This document shows positions 52,372 through 61,071 of a stretch of 64,000 nucleotides of DNA, piece by piece. A program made the position numbers and the translations under genes. Every line of letters starts with the position of its first letter. The stretch's first letter is position 1. This DNA is from Natrinema hispanicum (GTDB taxonomy: Archaea; Halobacteriota; Halobacteria; Halobacteriales; Natrialbaceae), in the NCBI RefSeq assembly GCF_900111485.1, contig NZ_FOIC01000008.1, positions 62,001 through 126,000 on the forward strand. The letters are read 5' to 3'. The notes beneath the pieces were generated by a model. It was given only the letters and a program-made list of their open reading frames with translations. It was not told the origin of the DNA and searched no databases.

Positions 52372-53100
52372 CTACAGGTTGGTCGCTGCCTCGAGTGTGA
52401 TATCGATCGCGCGACCGACGTTGTTCTTGGCCTTGTCGGGCAGTTCGTCGTCGGCGGTGTCGGTTCCCTTCTGGGTGCCTTCGACGAGGTTACCGTCGAC
52501 GGTACAGATCGCGCCGGCGCGGAGACCCTTGCGGCGGGCGAGCGAGAAGACGGCGGCGGCTTCCATTTCGACGGCGAGTAAGCCAGCGTCCTCCCAGTCG
52601 TCGACGGTATCGCCAGTCTCGGCGTAGAAGGCGTCGTCGGAGGTGACGGGGCCGACGTGGACGTCCTCGTCGTTCGCTTCCGCGGCGTCGACCAGTGCCG
52701 ACAGCGCGTCGTAGTCCGGCACGGCGGGGTACTCGACGGCCTCGTAGCGCTTCGTGGTCCCCTCGTTTTTCGCCGCGCCGGTCGCGACGATCATGTCGCC
52801 GATCTCGATGTCCGACTGGAGTGCCCCCGTGGTGCCGACCCGGAGGAACGTCTCGACGCCGACGTTTGCCAGTTCCTCGATGGCGATCGCGGCGGACGGA
52901 CAGCCGATTCCCGTCGAACAGATCGTCAGTTCTCGCCCCTCGTAGGTGGCGTTGACGACCTTGTACTCACGGTTTTGGGCGATCGTTTCGGCCTCGTCGC
53001 AGTGATCGGCGATGCGATCGACCCGCCCGGGATCGCCCGGGATAAGCGCGATATCCGTCAGCTCTCCGTCGTCGACCAGCAGATGTGGCTGCGTCGCCAT
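52372..53100 (-). CDS. Nucleoside phosphorylase (uridine phosphorylase type)
   Basis: A 242-residue PNP/UDP family enzyme. DIALIPGDPGRVDRIADHCD is the phosphate-binding start, TICSTGIGCPSAAIAIEEL and FLRVGTTGALQSDIEIGDMIVATGA are substrate strands, and LLAVEMEAAAVFSLA the ribose-binding MEAA motif. It splits a nucleoside and phosphate into base and (deoxy)ribose 1-phosphate; the base preference is not clear and guanosine is possible. Its product can feed the kinase and isomerase 1-4 kb downstream. Confidence 0.9.
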   Translation of the reverse strand: MATQPHLLVDDGELTDIALIPGDPGRVDRIADHCDEAETIAQNREYKVVNATYEGRELTICSTGIGCPSAAIAIEELANVGVETFLRVGTTGALQSDIEIGDMIVATGAAKNEGTTKRYEAVEYPAVPDYDALSALVDAAEANDEDVHVGPVTSDDAFYAETGDTVDDWEDAGLLAVEMEAAAVFSLARRKGLRAGAICTVDGNLVEGTQKGTDTADDELPDKAKNNVGRAIDITLEAATNL

Positions 53101-53196
53101 ACCGATGCCTTCCGTCGGTACTGAGAAAAAAGGTTCGTCGTCTCGGTTCTCGCGCTATCCCCCAACCCCGCCCTTACCGACGTGCGCCCACGGCGG

Positions 53197-53499
53197 TTAC
53201 CTCGCGGGACACACGTCGATGCGGTCGGATCGGATCGTGACGACGGCGTCGTCGACCTCGAATTCGACTGTTCCAGTCGGCCGTCTAGCACCCCGATTCG
53301 TTTCGGCAAAGAGGCTATCGAGTGCGTCCGGATCGATGTAGTCGTATAGCCGTGTACTGGTCGCAGTAACGTCGTCACCGAAGTACTGGGCCAGTGCCAT
53401 TGCAGCGGCGATACTCGGCGGCTCGTCAGCGTCTCGTTCGTACTGGATGTGCCGTCTGAGGCCACATCCGTGGGACTCGGTTACCCTTCCTTTCGTCAT
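53197..53499 (-). CDS. HalOD1 output-domain protein
   Basis: A 100-residue protein. HIQYERDADEPPSIAAAMALAQYFGDDVTATSTRLYDYIDPDALDSLF and GTVEFEVDDAVVTIRSD are the hallmark sequence of HalOD1, an output domain found alone or in haloarchaeal response regulators. It stands alone here without a receiver domain. Role unknown; possibly a protein interaction module. Start at 53499. Confidence 0.86.
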   Translation of the reverse strand: MTKGRVTESHGCGLRRHIQYERDADEPPSIAAAMALAQYFGDDVTATSTRLYDYIDPDALDSLFAETNRGARRPTGTVEFEVDDAVVTIRSDRIDVCPAR

Positions 53500-53647
53500 G
53501 TCTCTCAGTCACGAAATCGTGACCGTCTTACTCGAGTGGCCCACGCCTCTCCGTATATAACTACCGTCAGACGGCACCCGGTGAGAACCACCTGACGGCA
53601 GCCGATCACGGTGACTCCAACGTCCACAAGAACCGTTCACATGTATG

Positions 53648-54529
53648 TCAGTTTATGAGAACGTCTTCGACGGCTTCGGCCGTCGGTGCGCTCCGCGCGC
53701 CGTCACGACTCGCAGTCAGCGACCCGCAGGCGTTTCCGTAGGCGAGTGCGCGATCGACGCCGCCATCCGCGAGCCAGGTCGAAAGAAAGCCCGCCGCGAA
53801 GGCGTCGCCTGCACCGGCCGTATCGACCGGCTCGATGTCGAACCCAGAATGGACGAGCGACCCCTCCGGGGTGTACGCTTCCGCGCCGTCGGCACCACAG
53901 GTGACGACGATGATCCGATCGTCGACCAGCGCCGCCGGCGACTCGTCTGCGAGCAGTGCTGTCGCCTCTCGATCGGTCACGAAGACGACGTCAGCGAGCG
54001 CGAGCGCATCGCCGTAGTCCCGGTCGACGAGTCGGCGGCCGGGATCGAAACTGACGGACCCCCCGGCCTCGCTGGCAGTGCGTGCGATCGCCGCGGCAGT
54101 GTCAGGCCGCTGGCCGGTCAGATGGACGTGGTCGGCCGCCCGGATCCGGCTTGGCTCGAGGTCGTCGGGCGTGACGGCTTCGTTGACGCCGTCGTTGCCA
54201 AGGATCGCGACCTCGCCGTCCTCGTCGACAAGCAGGTACTTGACGGCCGTGTCGGCGTCTTCGATCACACGAACGCCCGAGACGGAGACATCCGCTGTCT
54301 CGAGTTCTCGGCGGGCGAGCAGGCCATGGTCGTCGTCACCGACGCTGCCGATCAGCTCGGTTTCGATGCCTAACCCGGTGAGTGCGGCGGCGACGTTTGC
54401 GGCGCTGCCACCCCCAGACTGGCGCTGTGAGCGGATCGCGGCCTCGCCGTCGGGTTCGGGGAGTCTGTCGACCCGAAGGGTTACGTCCCAGTTGACGTGG
54501 CCGGCCACGAGAACCGATACAGAAGCCAT
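53648..54529 (-). CDS. PfkB-family carbohydrate kinase, candidate ribose-1-phosphate kinase
   Basis: A 293-residue ribokinase-like kinase. N-terminal SVLVAGHVNWDVTLRVDRLPEPDGEA, QSGGGSAANVAAALTGLG as the GG substrate motif, and C-terminal DTAGAGDAFAAGFLSTWL with the catalytic Asp (GAGD) are clear. PfkB members act on many sugars and nucleosides. In haloarchaea a PfkB-type ATP-dependent ribose-1-phosphate kinase belongs to the pathway whose other enzymes (phosphorylase, R15P isomerase) lie on both sides. Identity is inferred from context. Confidence 0.82.
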   Translation of the reverse strand: MASVSVLVAGHVNWDVTLRVDRLPEPDGEAAIRSQRQSGGGSAANVAAALTGLGIETELIGSVGDDDHGLLARRELETADVSVSGVRVIEDADTAVKYLLVDEDGEVAILGNDGVNEAVTPDDLEPSRIRAADHVHLTGQRPDTAAAIARTASEAGGSVSFDPGRRLVDRDYGDALALADVVFVTDREATALLADESPAALVDDRIIVVTCGADGAEAYTPEGSLVHSGFDIEPVDTAGAGDAFAAGFLSTWLADGGVDRALAYGNACGSLTASRDGARSAPTAEAVEDVLIN

Positions 54530-54620
54530 TCGATGATAGAAGGTGCACGAGAGCCGTCGATAAAAACCTAGTGACGGTGACTGTCATTCGAGTGCACCGG
54601 AACTGACGTCGTAGTCCGTA

Positions 54621-55442
54621 TCACCCCACCATGAACAGCAGCGTGTTGTGAACGGCTGGACCGAGGCCGACCGCGGCGACCAGCGCGAGCAGCGTCCGGG
54701 CCTGTCGGGGGCGCTCCTCAACGTATTCCCGAAACAGCCCGAGGATGACCGTCGCGAGGCCGACTTTGACGAGGACGAACAGCCACCCGGCACCGATAAC
54801 GCCAGCGGTCGGAAGCGCTTTCCCGGTCTCTAAGATCAGCAACGAGAGCGGGACGTTCTCGCTGGCCCCGAGGACGTCGTAGCCGACCGCGGTCGAAACG
54901 CCGTCTAACGTGTGCCCGAAGACGACGAGCGCCCCGGTCATGCCCGTCGTCGCCGCGACGTCGGTAAACCAGAGGCCCAGTACGAGCCACGCGATGGCGG
55001 TGAGGATGCCGGCAACGATGACTGAAACGACGGGCCAAAACGGCGCGAAGGTCCCCAACTCGACGCTCTGGAAGATCGCAAACATCGCGAAGACGGTGAA
55101 AAACGCCGTGCCGGAGATGCCGACGAACCGCGCGATCGTCGGCTGCAGGCCACCGACGTGGAGAAAGATCGCGACGATCCAGGCGAGCCCTGCGATGACC
55201 GCGGTCACCGCATAGACCATCGGGGCGCTGAACAGGGGTTCGATGGTCGCTGGAAACGCGTCCAGCTTGTAGAGCACGTGGAGACTCGAGCCGAACATCA
55301 TCCAGGGTGCAAACGAAAGCACCGTGCGATCAGTTACCGGCGGCTCGAGCGCCCACAGCAGTGCGATGACGCCCCCCAGTATCACGACGACCGGAACCAG
55401 CAGATACCATGGTGGGACGACGAACCCCTCGGGAACTACCAT
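54621..55442 (-). CDS. DUF63-family membrane protein
   Basis: A 273-residue integral membrane protein with seven or eight helices. It starts MVVPEGFVVPPWYLLVPVVV at 55442 and contains APWMMFGSSLHVLYKLDAFP, GHTLDGVSTAVGYDVLG and VKVGLATVILGLFREYVEE, the conserved blocks of archaeal DUF63. Function unknown. It lies between two genes of nucleoside-sugar metabolism on the same strand, but links are not established. Upstream frame to 55535 lacks membrane character. Confidence 0.9.
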   Translation of the reverse strand: MVVPEGFVVPPWYLLVPVVVILGGVIALLWALEPPVTDRTVLSFAPWMMFGSSLHVLYKLDAFPATIEPLFSAPMVYAVTAVIAGLAWIVAIFLHVGGLQPTIARFVGISGTAFFTVFAMFAIFQSVELGTFAPFWPVVSVIVAGILTAIAWLVLGLWFTDVAATTGMTGALVVFGHTLDGVSTAVGYDVLGASENVPLSLLILETGKALPTAGVIGAGWLFVLVKVGLATVILGLFREYVEERPRQARTLLALVAAVGLGPAVHNTLLFMVG

Positions 55443-55627
55443 AGCCAGGTGTTGCTCACACCAGTAACTAACACTTTCCGATTGCCGGAGAAACGCGAAC
55501 GGAATCGGTGGTAGAACGGATGAGACAGCGATCACAGGGCCGTTGCGATCGGGAGACGGTGGCGGTCAGTGATGCCGAGCGCAGTGTCCAGTATGGATGC
55601 TCCGAGACGGTGGTGTAGCAGCTCGTC

Positions 55628-56665
55628 TCAGCTCTCCCATGGATCGTCCGTCGGTTCGCCGAACAGCTCGCGCATGAGCGTCACGATGCTTTCGGGCGGA
55701 AACTGGCCGCGTTCGGTCACGATCGCGTCGACATATCGCGGCGGTGTGACGTCGAAGGCTGGATTCTCGACGGTTAGCCCGCTGTCGGTCACTGGTGCCT
55801 GGTCGACGTCTCCGGTCGGCTTCGTCTTAGCATCCGCATCCCCGTCGGTCGCGTCGCCAATGATCGCCGCTCGCTCCTCGTCGGACAGTAGTTCGCGTTC
55901 CGATCGCATCTCGATCTCGACGGTGTGGCCGGTCATGGTGTCCGGGTGGAGTTTGATCGTCTGGGCTGCGACCATCACTGGCACGCCCCGTTCGCGGGCG
56001 TTGACCGCCAGCCCGCTCGTTCCGATCTTGTTGATCACGCTGCCGTCGGCTGCGATGCTGTCAGCGCCGACGAGGACGTGATCCGTCCGGTCGAGATACC
56101 GTCGGGCCGCGTTGTCCGCGATCAGCGTCACCGGCACGTCCCACTCGCGCAACTGGCGGGCCGTGATATGGCCCTGCTTGCGCGGGCGGGTCTCCTTGAC
56201 GATCGCCTCGAGCTCTTTGCCTGCCTCGAGTGCGGCCTCGACGCATGCGAGCGCGTCCGTCGAGTGACAGTGGGTCAGCACGGTGTCGCCGTCCTGGAGC
56301 CGGTGGGAACCGATCTCGCCGAGGCGATCCTGGGCCTGTGCGAGATCGCGCGTGAAGCGCTCGGCCCGGGTGATCGTCGACGAGCGAAGGGCAGCGACGG
56401 TGTCGCCGTCCATCCCGCGAAGGACATACCGGAGGGCGTTCGGAAGGCTCACCGCGGTCGGCCGCGTCTCGTATAGCGTCGCCGCCGCTGCCCGGAGTTC
56501 CTGTTCGAACGCCGCGGGGCTGTCGGCCGTGGAGCGTTCGGCCTGCGTTGCAAGCGCTGTGGCGGCTGCATCGGCGATCGCCGCGGCACCGCGAATCCGC
56601 ATCGCAGTGATGTCGTCGGCGGTGGATTCGACGGCCGGTACGACACCGGATTCGGGACCATCCAT
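55628..56665 (-). CDS. Ribose 1,5-bisphosphate isomerase
   Basis: A 345-residue aIF2B-fold isomerase converting R15P to ribulose 1,5-bisphosphate. Landmarks are MRIRGAAAIADAAATAL (R15P loop), TVLTHCHSTDALACVEAAL, the KETRPRKQGHITARQL substrate motif, HVLVGADSIAADGSVINKIGT and KLHPDTMTGHTVEIEMRS. A C-terminal acidic insertion (DATDGDADAKTKPTGD) is halophile-specific. Start at 56665. No Rubisco gene is in this window, fitting the haloarchaeal route that avoids Rubisco. Confidence 0.88.
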   Translation of the reverse strand: MDGPESGVVPAVESTADDITAMRIRGAAAIADAAATALATQAERSTADSPAAFEQELRAAAATLYETRPTAVSLPNALRYVLRGMDGDTVAALRSSTITRAERFTRDLAQAQDRLGEIGSHRLQDGDTVLTHCHSTDALACVEAALEAGKELEAIVKETRPRKQGHITARQLREWDVPVTLIADNAARRYLDRTDHVLVGADSIAADGSVINKIGTSGLAVNARERGVPVMVAAQTIKLHPDTMTGHTVEIEMRSERELLSDEERAAIIGDATDGDADAKTKPTGDVDQAPVTDSGLTVENPAFDVTPPRYVDAIVTERGQFPPESIVTLMRELFGEPTDDPWES

Positions 56666-56737
56666 GTGAGTCGATTGCACACCGGTCGTGAAAAGTGACC
56701 GGGCGGGTTTTTCCTCGTCCGGCGAGTCCACACCGGT

Positions 56738-57379
56738 ATGAATCGCAGCGACCTCGCGCCCCTGATCGATCACACCGTTCTCGGTCCCGCGACGACGCCC
56801 GACGACGTTCGCATGACCCTTGACGAGGCCCGACAGTACGGAATGAACGCCTGTGTCCCGCCGTACGCGCTCGAGCTGGCTGTCGAGTACGCTCCCGAGG
56901 TGACGCTCATGACGGTCGTCGGCTTCCCACATGGCCACCACGACCCTGCTGTGAAACGGGACGAAGGTGTGACAGCGTGGCGGGCTGGTGCTGACGAACT
57001 CGATGTCGTTCTCAACGTCGGCCGACTGAAAGCCGGCGAGGACGACGCGGTCAGGGACGAACTCGCAGAACTGGTCGCCGCCGTCCCGATTCCTGTGAAA
57101 GTCATCATCGAAACCGCGCTCCTGACCGACGCGGAGAAACGCCGGGCCTGCGAAGCTGCCGCGGCTGCCGACGCGGCGATGGTCAAAACCTCGACCGGCT
57201 TTGCCGACGGCGGTGCGACGGTCGACGACGTCGCCCTCATGAGCGAGTCCCTCCCTGTCAAGGCAAGCGGCGGCATCGGCAGCTACGACGAGGCCGTCGC
57301 CATGCTCGAAGCCGGTGCTAACCGCATCGGTGCCTCGAGTGGTGTGGCGATCCTGGAGGGCGCACCGACACAGGCGTAG
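56738..57379 (+). CDS. deoC: Deoxyribose-phosphate aldolase
   Basis: A 213-residue class I aldolase splitting deoxyribose 5-phosphate to glyceraldehyde 3-phosphate and acetaldehyde. [17 protein letters not shown] starts the barrel; Schiff-base lysine is in [16 protein letters not shown], with the proton relay Asp in ELDVVLNVG and Lys in [15 protein letters not shown]. Divergent from the R15P isomerase gene with 72 nt between starts, a layout that suggests shared control of nucleoside sugar breakdown. Confidence 0.95.
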   Translation: MNRSDLAPLIDHTVLGPATTPDDVRMTLDEARQYGMNACVPPYALELAVEYAPEVTLMTVVGFPHGHHDPAVKRDEGVTAWRAGADELDVVLNVGRLKAGEDDAVRDELAELVAAVPIPVKVIIETALLTDAEKRRACEAAAAADAAMVKTSTGFADGGATVDDVALMSESLPVKASGGIGSYDEAVAMLEAGANRIGASSGVAILEGAPTQA

Positions 57380-57417
57380 CCAAACAGTTTTGGTTGTGCC
57401 CGGACCAACGAAACGCT

Positions 57418-58827
57418 ATGCTCGAGGGGGTTCGAGAGCGGCTGTGGGCGCTCGCGAGACGACTGCGACGCCTCGAGCGGCGCGAACTCGACGCTTTCTT
57501 GCGCTGGATCGAGCGGACGGGCAATCTCTTGCATCTCTCGGTGTTGCTGTTCGTCCCGCTGTTGATCGCGGTGGTGACGTGGCTGGCGAACGCAACCGCG
57601 GCGGTCTCGTTCCTCCTGTTTCCGCCGCTGGCGTCGGGGACGTACACGCTCTTTGCCGATCCCGAGGGAACGTACGCCACGCCGTCGACGTTCGTCGGGG
57701 GGATGACCGTCGGCGCGCTCTGTGGCTGGGTCGCGCTCGCGCTGGCGACGACGGTCGGACTCGGGGGTGGCCGTGTCAGTGCAACTGGTGCGGCACTCGG
57801 CGTGTTCTTCACCGGCGTCTGTACGTGGGCGCTCGACCTCGAGGAGCCGGCGGCGTTCTCGACGGCACTGCTCGTACTCTTGACCGGCAACGCGCAGTTG
57901 GCGTACGTCATCGGGATCATCATCTCAAGTGCGTTCGTCGCGGTCGCGTTCGTCGTCTGGCGGCGTCACTTCTACCAACAGCGCGCCCGCTATCTCTATG
58001 GGACGACGAGCGGTGACGATCACGTGCTCGTCCCGATGGCCGACGCCGACGAGACTGTCGCCCGGTTCGCCGCGTCGATCGCCACCGCCCACGACGCTGG
58101 CAGGGTCGTGCTCTTCGACGTCATCGACGAACAGCACGATGACATCGATGCCGACAGTGACGACGAGTCCCCCTCCATCGAACGGGCAGCCGACGACGCG
58201 GCCCGTCATCTCGAGTCACTGGCGGCCGATCTCGAGACCGCCTACGGCGTCTCCTGTGACGCCGTTGTCGCGGCCGCACGCGACCAGTCTGCGAGTCTCG
58301 TCCTCAGAACCGCCCGCCAGCAGAACTGTGATCTCGTCGTCGCGCCGTATGCCGAACACGAGAACGGCGGGCTCTCGTCGTTTCTCAAAGGATTGTTCGA
58401 CAGCGAGATCGACGTCATCGCGTTCCGGTCGAACGGTATCCGGCGGCGACACTGGCGAAGCAGCTTGGTCGCGGTTCGGGGTGCCGGCGACACCGCTCGC
58501 GCGATGGTCGACTTCGCGATCCGTATCACCGAACCCGGACGCCCCGTCACCGTCAGTACCTGTATCGACGACGAATCGCGTCGTCGACCGGCCGAAAACA
58601 CGCTCGCCGATCTCGTCGATGCGTTCTCGGGCCGATTCGAAACACACGTCGTGACCGCGCCGGTCGAGACCTATCTCTCCCGTGTCGCACCCCGGTACGA
58701 CGTGTGCTTCGTCGGCTCGAGTACCGACCGATCGGCCGCCTCGCGGTTCGTCTCGCCGCCGACGTTTCGCAAACTCAGCGACCTCGAGGCCGACGTGGCG
58801 ATCGTTCATCGTGGACGGCACCGCTGA
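57418..58827 (+). CDS. HPP-type membrane domain fused to UspA-like domains
   Basis: A 469-residue protein. After a charged amphipathic start, residues about 38-185 form four to five membrane helices of the HPP family (FLLFPPLASGTYTLFADPEG, GGMTVGALCGWVALALATTV), followed by residues about 195-469 with one or two USP-like domains (HVLVPMADADETVARFAASI, and SLVAVRGAGDTARAMVDFAI). A membrane transporter controlled by a stress sensor is suggested. Start at 57418 (MLEGVRERLW), 38 nt after deoC on the same strand. Confidence 0.82.
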   Translation: MLEGVRERLWALARRLRRLERRELDAFLRWIERTGNLLHLSVLLFVPLLIAVVTWLANATAAVSFLLFPPLASGTYTLFADPEGTYATPSTFVGGMTVGALCGWVALALATTVGLGGGRVSATGAALGVFFTGVCTWALDLEEPAAFSTALLVLLTGNAQLAYVIGIIISSAFVAVAFVVWRRHFYQQRARYLYGTTSGDDHVLVPMADADETVARFAASIATAHDAGRVVLFDVIDEQHDDIDADSDDESPSIERAADDAARHLESLAADLETAYGVSCDAVVAAARDQSASLVLRTARQQNCDLVVAPYAEHENGGLSSFLKGLFDSEIDVIAFRSNGIRRRHWRSSLVAVRGAGDTARAMVDFAIRITEPGRPVTVSTCIDDESRRRPAENTLADLVDAFSGRFETHVVTAPVETYLSRVAPRYDVCFVGSSTDRSAASRFVSPPTFRKLSDLEADVAIVHRGRHR

Positions 58828-58868
58828 TGGTTCCGGTTGTTTCTGTATGATTATCAGTTATTGTTGTG

Positions 58869-58888
58869 ACCCCTCGTACCGAGTGAGT
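58869..58888 (+). repeat. ORB-like repeat, copy 1
   Basis: ACCCCTCGTACCGAGTGAGT, taken as the reference copy. Plus orientation, 5' side of the AT-rich core. Confidence 0.7.
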
Positions 58889-58917
58889 CAGTGTCGTGAT
58901 ACTCCTTCGCCGGACAC

Positions 58918-58937
58918 CCCCCTCGTACCGAGTGAGG
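58918..58937 (+). repeat. ORB-like repeat, copy 2
   Basis: CCCCCTCGTACCGAGTGAGG, two end mismatches to copy 1, same orientation, 49 nt downstream. Confidence 0.7.
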
Positions 58938-59174
58938 TCTTCGCAAATAGAGCCGTGTCTTTCTGTGGAACGCCCGCCACAGTCTTTCAAAGAAGTTTCG
59001 CACCCATTCAGAGATCATTCAGAGATGGGAGTTTAATATATATGATTATATCTTACTATATTATTGTTAGTTATCCCGGTACAGTAGAGTACAGTAGCCG
59101 TTTTTTGAATACGGCCTATCGATCTACGGAGTATTTATATAGGCTGTATGAGTTAGCTACCAAGTGGATTCGCA

Positions 59175-59194
59175 ACTCACTCGGTATGAGGGGT
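59175..59194 (-). repeat. ORB-like repeat, copy 3 (inverted)
   Basis: On the minus strand ACCCCTCATACCGAGTGAGT, one mismatch to copy 1, on the far side of the AT-rich core. Confidence 0.7.
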
Positions 59195-59293
59195 GGGGCT
59201 GTTCTCGACTCTCCTTATTAATGACTAGTGGATGCCGTTAACAGGGTCCCTTGCGCTCGAATTTTGAGTCTCAGTCAGCGGCTGGTTCGGTGC

Positions 59294-59301
59294 GTTTAAT
59301 T
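59294..59301 (+). promoter_or_regulatory. TATA box of orc1/cdc6
   Basis: GTTTAATT is centred about 26 nt before the ATG at 59324, implying a leaderless transcript. Confidence 0.55.
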
Positions 59302-59323
59302 TCCTAGAACGTAATCTCGGTCC

Positions 59324-60529
59324 ATGGCAGAGGACGGGGAACTGACTGATATATTTGATACTGGTGATATCTTCGCAAATCGAGAGCTGGTTCGAGTCGG
59401 TCACGTTCCTGAACTTGACCGCGTTGTGGGCCGTGACGAGGAAATCCGATCGGTTGGGAGTGCGCTTGCTGCTGCAACCGAAGGTGGGCCGCCAGAAACG
59501 ACGATTATCTACGGGAAAACAGGGACCGGGAAATCGCTCGTCTCGAGATGTGTCACGCGTCAAGCGTCCAGACGAGCCGCTACCAATGGAGCCGCGCTCA
59601 AATACGCATACGTGGATTGTTCAGATTATCAGACAGAAACGCAAGCAAGCCGTGAATTAGCCCGGGAATTGAACGAACATCTCGAAGCAGGGGAGTCTAT
59701 CCCGCAAACTGGATTGAGTGCCGTGGATTATCGTGACATCACGTGGGACCTGCTTTCTGATTACGATGTCGACTCACTTGTTGTCATCCTCGACGAAATC
59801 GATAAGCTCGAGAACGAAGATCTGCTTCGGAGCCTCTCGAGAGCTCGTGAGAGTGGGAAATCAAACACGTTCATCGGCGTTATCTGTATCAGTAATAAGA
59901 TCGAATACCGAGAACGGTTGAACGAGCGCGTGGATTCGAGTTTGCAGGACAACGAGCTCGTGTTCGATCCATACGGCGCAAAACAATTACGCGCGATCCT
60001 TGAAAACCGGAAAGACGCGTTCAAACCTGGTGTCTTATCGGACGAAGTCATTCCGAAGACGGCAGCGCTTGCAGCTCGAGAACATGGTGATGCACGCAAA
60101 GCTGTCGAGACGTTCTACGAAGCAGGCCGTCTTGCAGAGAAGAACGGAGACGGGCAGGTAACTGAAGCGCACGTTGATGAAGCGATTACCCAAGCAGAGG
60201 TCAACCGATTCCATCGCCTCGTGAGTGGCCAGACACCACATGTAAAGTACATCTTACGAGCGCTTGCTGCACTGACTGCTTCAGAGGAGAAAAAACAGTT
60301 CCGGACAGCGGAAATATACGATCTCTATACGACGATCGCGACCCAGGAGGGATCGGACCCGTTGTCACACGATCGAGTTAGACGGCTCCTCAAAGAACAA
60401 GCGTTCCTGGGGATTACTGAAAGCGAGCATACTGGTGGTGGTGATCGAGAGGGGAGTTATCTCGTTCATCGGCTGATGCGTGATCCGGATATCGTGTTCA
60501 ATGCCCTCAACGCTGATCACGGTCCCTGA
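59324..60529 (+). CDS. Orc1/Cdc6-family replication initiator
   Basis: A 401-residue AAA+ initiator. Walker A is IIYGKTGTGKSLV (about 65-77), Walker B VVILDEIDKL (about 152-161), sensor 1 IGVICISNKIEYRERL with the initiator-specific region nearby, sensor 2 REHGDARKAVETF, and the C-terminal 110 residues form a winged helix (ALTASEEKKQFRTAEIYDLY). It binds ORBs and loads MCM. Codon use is less GC-rich than its neighbours, and with its private origin it may be a secondary or acquired replicon module. Start at 59324 follows a TATA box. Confidence 0.93.
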   Translation: MAEDGELTDIFDTGDIFANRELVRVGHVPELDRVVGRDEEIRSVGSALAAATEGGPPETTIIYGKTGTGKSLVSRCVTRQASRRAATNGAALKYAYVDCSDYQTETQASRELARELNEHLEAGESIPQTGLSAVDYRDITWDLLSDYDVDSLVVILDEIDKLENEDLLRSLSRARESGKSNTFIGVICISNKIEYRERLNERVDSSLQDNELVFDPYGAKQLRAILENRKDAFKPGVLSDEVIPKTAALAAREHGDARKAVETFYEAGRLAEKNGDGQVTEAHVDEAITQAEVNRFHRLVSGQTPHVKYILRALAALTASEEKKQFRTAEIYDLYTTIATQEGSDPLSHDRVRRLLKEQAFLGITESEHTGGGDREGSYLVHRLMRDPDIVFNALNADHGP

Positions 60530-60628
60530 TATCCTCTGAAGTGCGAGTGGTCCTTTGCTGGCGCGACAGTCACAACTGTCGTCTCAGACGGACTCCTGGC
60601 GGTCAGTGCCGACCGGCCGCGCCGGTTC

Positions 60629-60674
60629 TGTGGCCCACCGGGATATCCTGCGCCCGTCTTGTGGCCCACCGGGA
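60629..60674. repeat. Direct repeat pair downstream of orc1/cdc6
   Basis: TGTGGCCCACCGGGA occurs at 60629-60643 and 60660-60674, a 31-nt period. Purpose unknown; close to the fourth ORB-like copy. Confidence 0.65.
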
Positions 60675-60700
60675 CAGCGGGACAACAGCCCGTCTCACTC

Positions 60701-60720
60701 ACTCACTCGGTGCGAGGGGT
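60701..60720 (-). repeat. ORB-like repeat, copy 4 (downstream of the gene)
   Basis: On the minus strand ACCCCTCGCACCGAGTGAGT, one mismatch to copy 1, about 170 nt past the orc1/cdc6 stop codon, so the repeats bracket the gene. Confidence 0.65.
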
Positions 60721-61071
60721 GGCTGGCTCGCTCTCCCAGTGACGAGGATGATAGAGATGGATTTCACAAGTACTGTTCATGGGTTGGTTCTATGCGATCT
60801 CACAGCGAACCAGAAGATACGTCGGTGTGTGAACTTCCCGCTGCGGATAATGAGTAGCAGCCGCTCGCTTCGCGAGCGATTCACCGGCGGAGTGGGGTGA
60901 AACCCCGCGACGCCGGCTTTTTGGCATCGACGGGTTTTGCCGGGGGTTGAGGCGAGCGTCTTCGACGCTCGTCGATGCCTCCCGGTAACAGAGGGTGCTG
61001 TACTGATCGAATCAGGTGTTCATAACGACGTTCTGGGAACGGTCCTCTGAACCACTCTCCGTCGTCTGTGA

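Larger units (their letters stand above)
58828..59323. other. Candidate replication origin with AT-rich core
   Basis: No gene in these 496 bases. From about 58990 to 59165 the DNA is very AT-rich (for example TTTAATATATATGATTATATC), a probable unwinding element. It is flanked on the left by two plus-oriented and on the right by one minus-oriented copy of ACCCCTCGTACCGAGTGAGT. The orc1/cdc6 gene starts right after. Archaeal origins typically combine an unwinding element, inverted ORBs and an adjacent orc gene. The C-run (G-string on the other strand) also recalls haloarchaeal ORBs. Confidence 0.65.
60530..61071. other. Intergenic region after orc1/cdc6
   Basis: About 540 bases without a credible gene. 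It contains a direct repeat of TGTGGCCCACCGGGA 31 nt apart, a fourth ORB-like copy, and, at 60865-60990, several hairpins such as CGCTCGCTTCGCGAGCG and CGAGCGTCTTCGACGCTCG, which may terminate the orc1 and/or channel transcripts. Confidence 0.5.

Noticed and set aside
60541-60900. 119-codon frame after orc1/cdc6
   Set aside because: It crosses the direct repeats and the fourth ORB-like copy and has no protein-like features.
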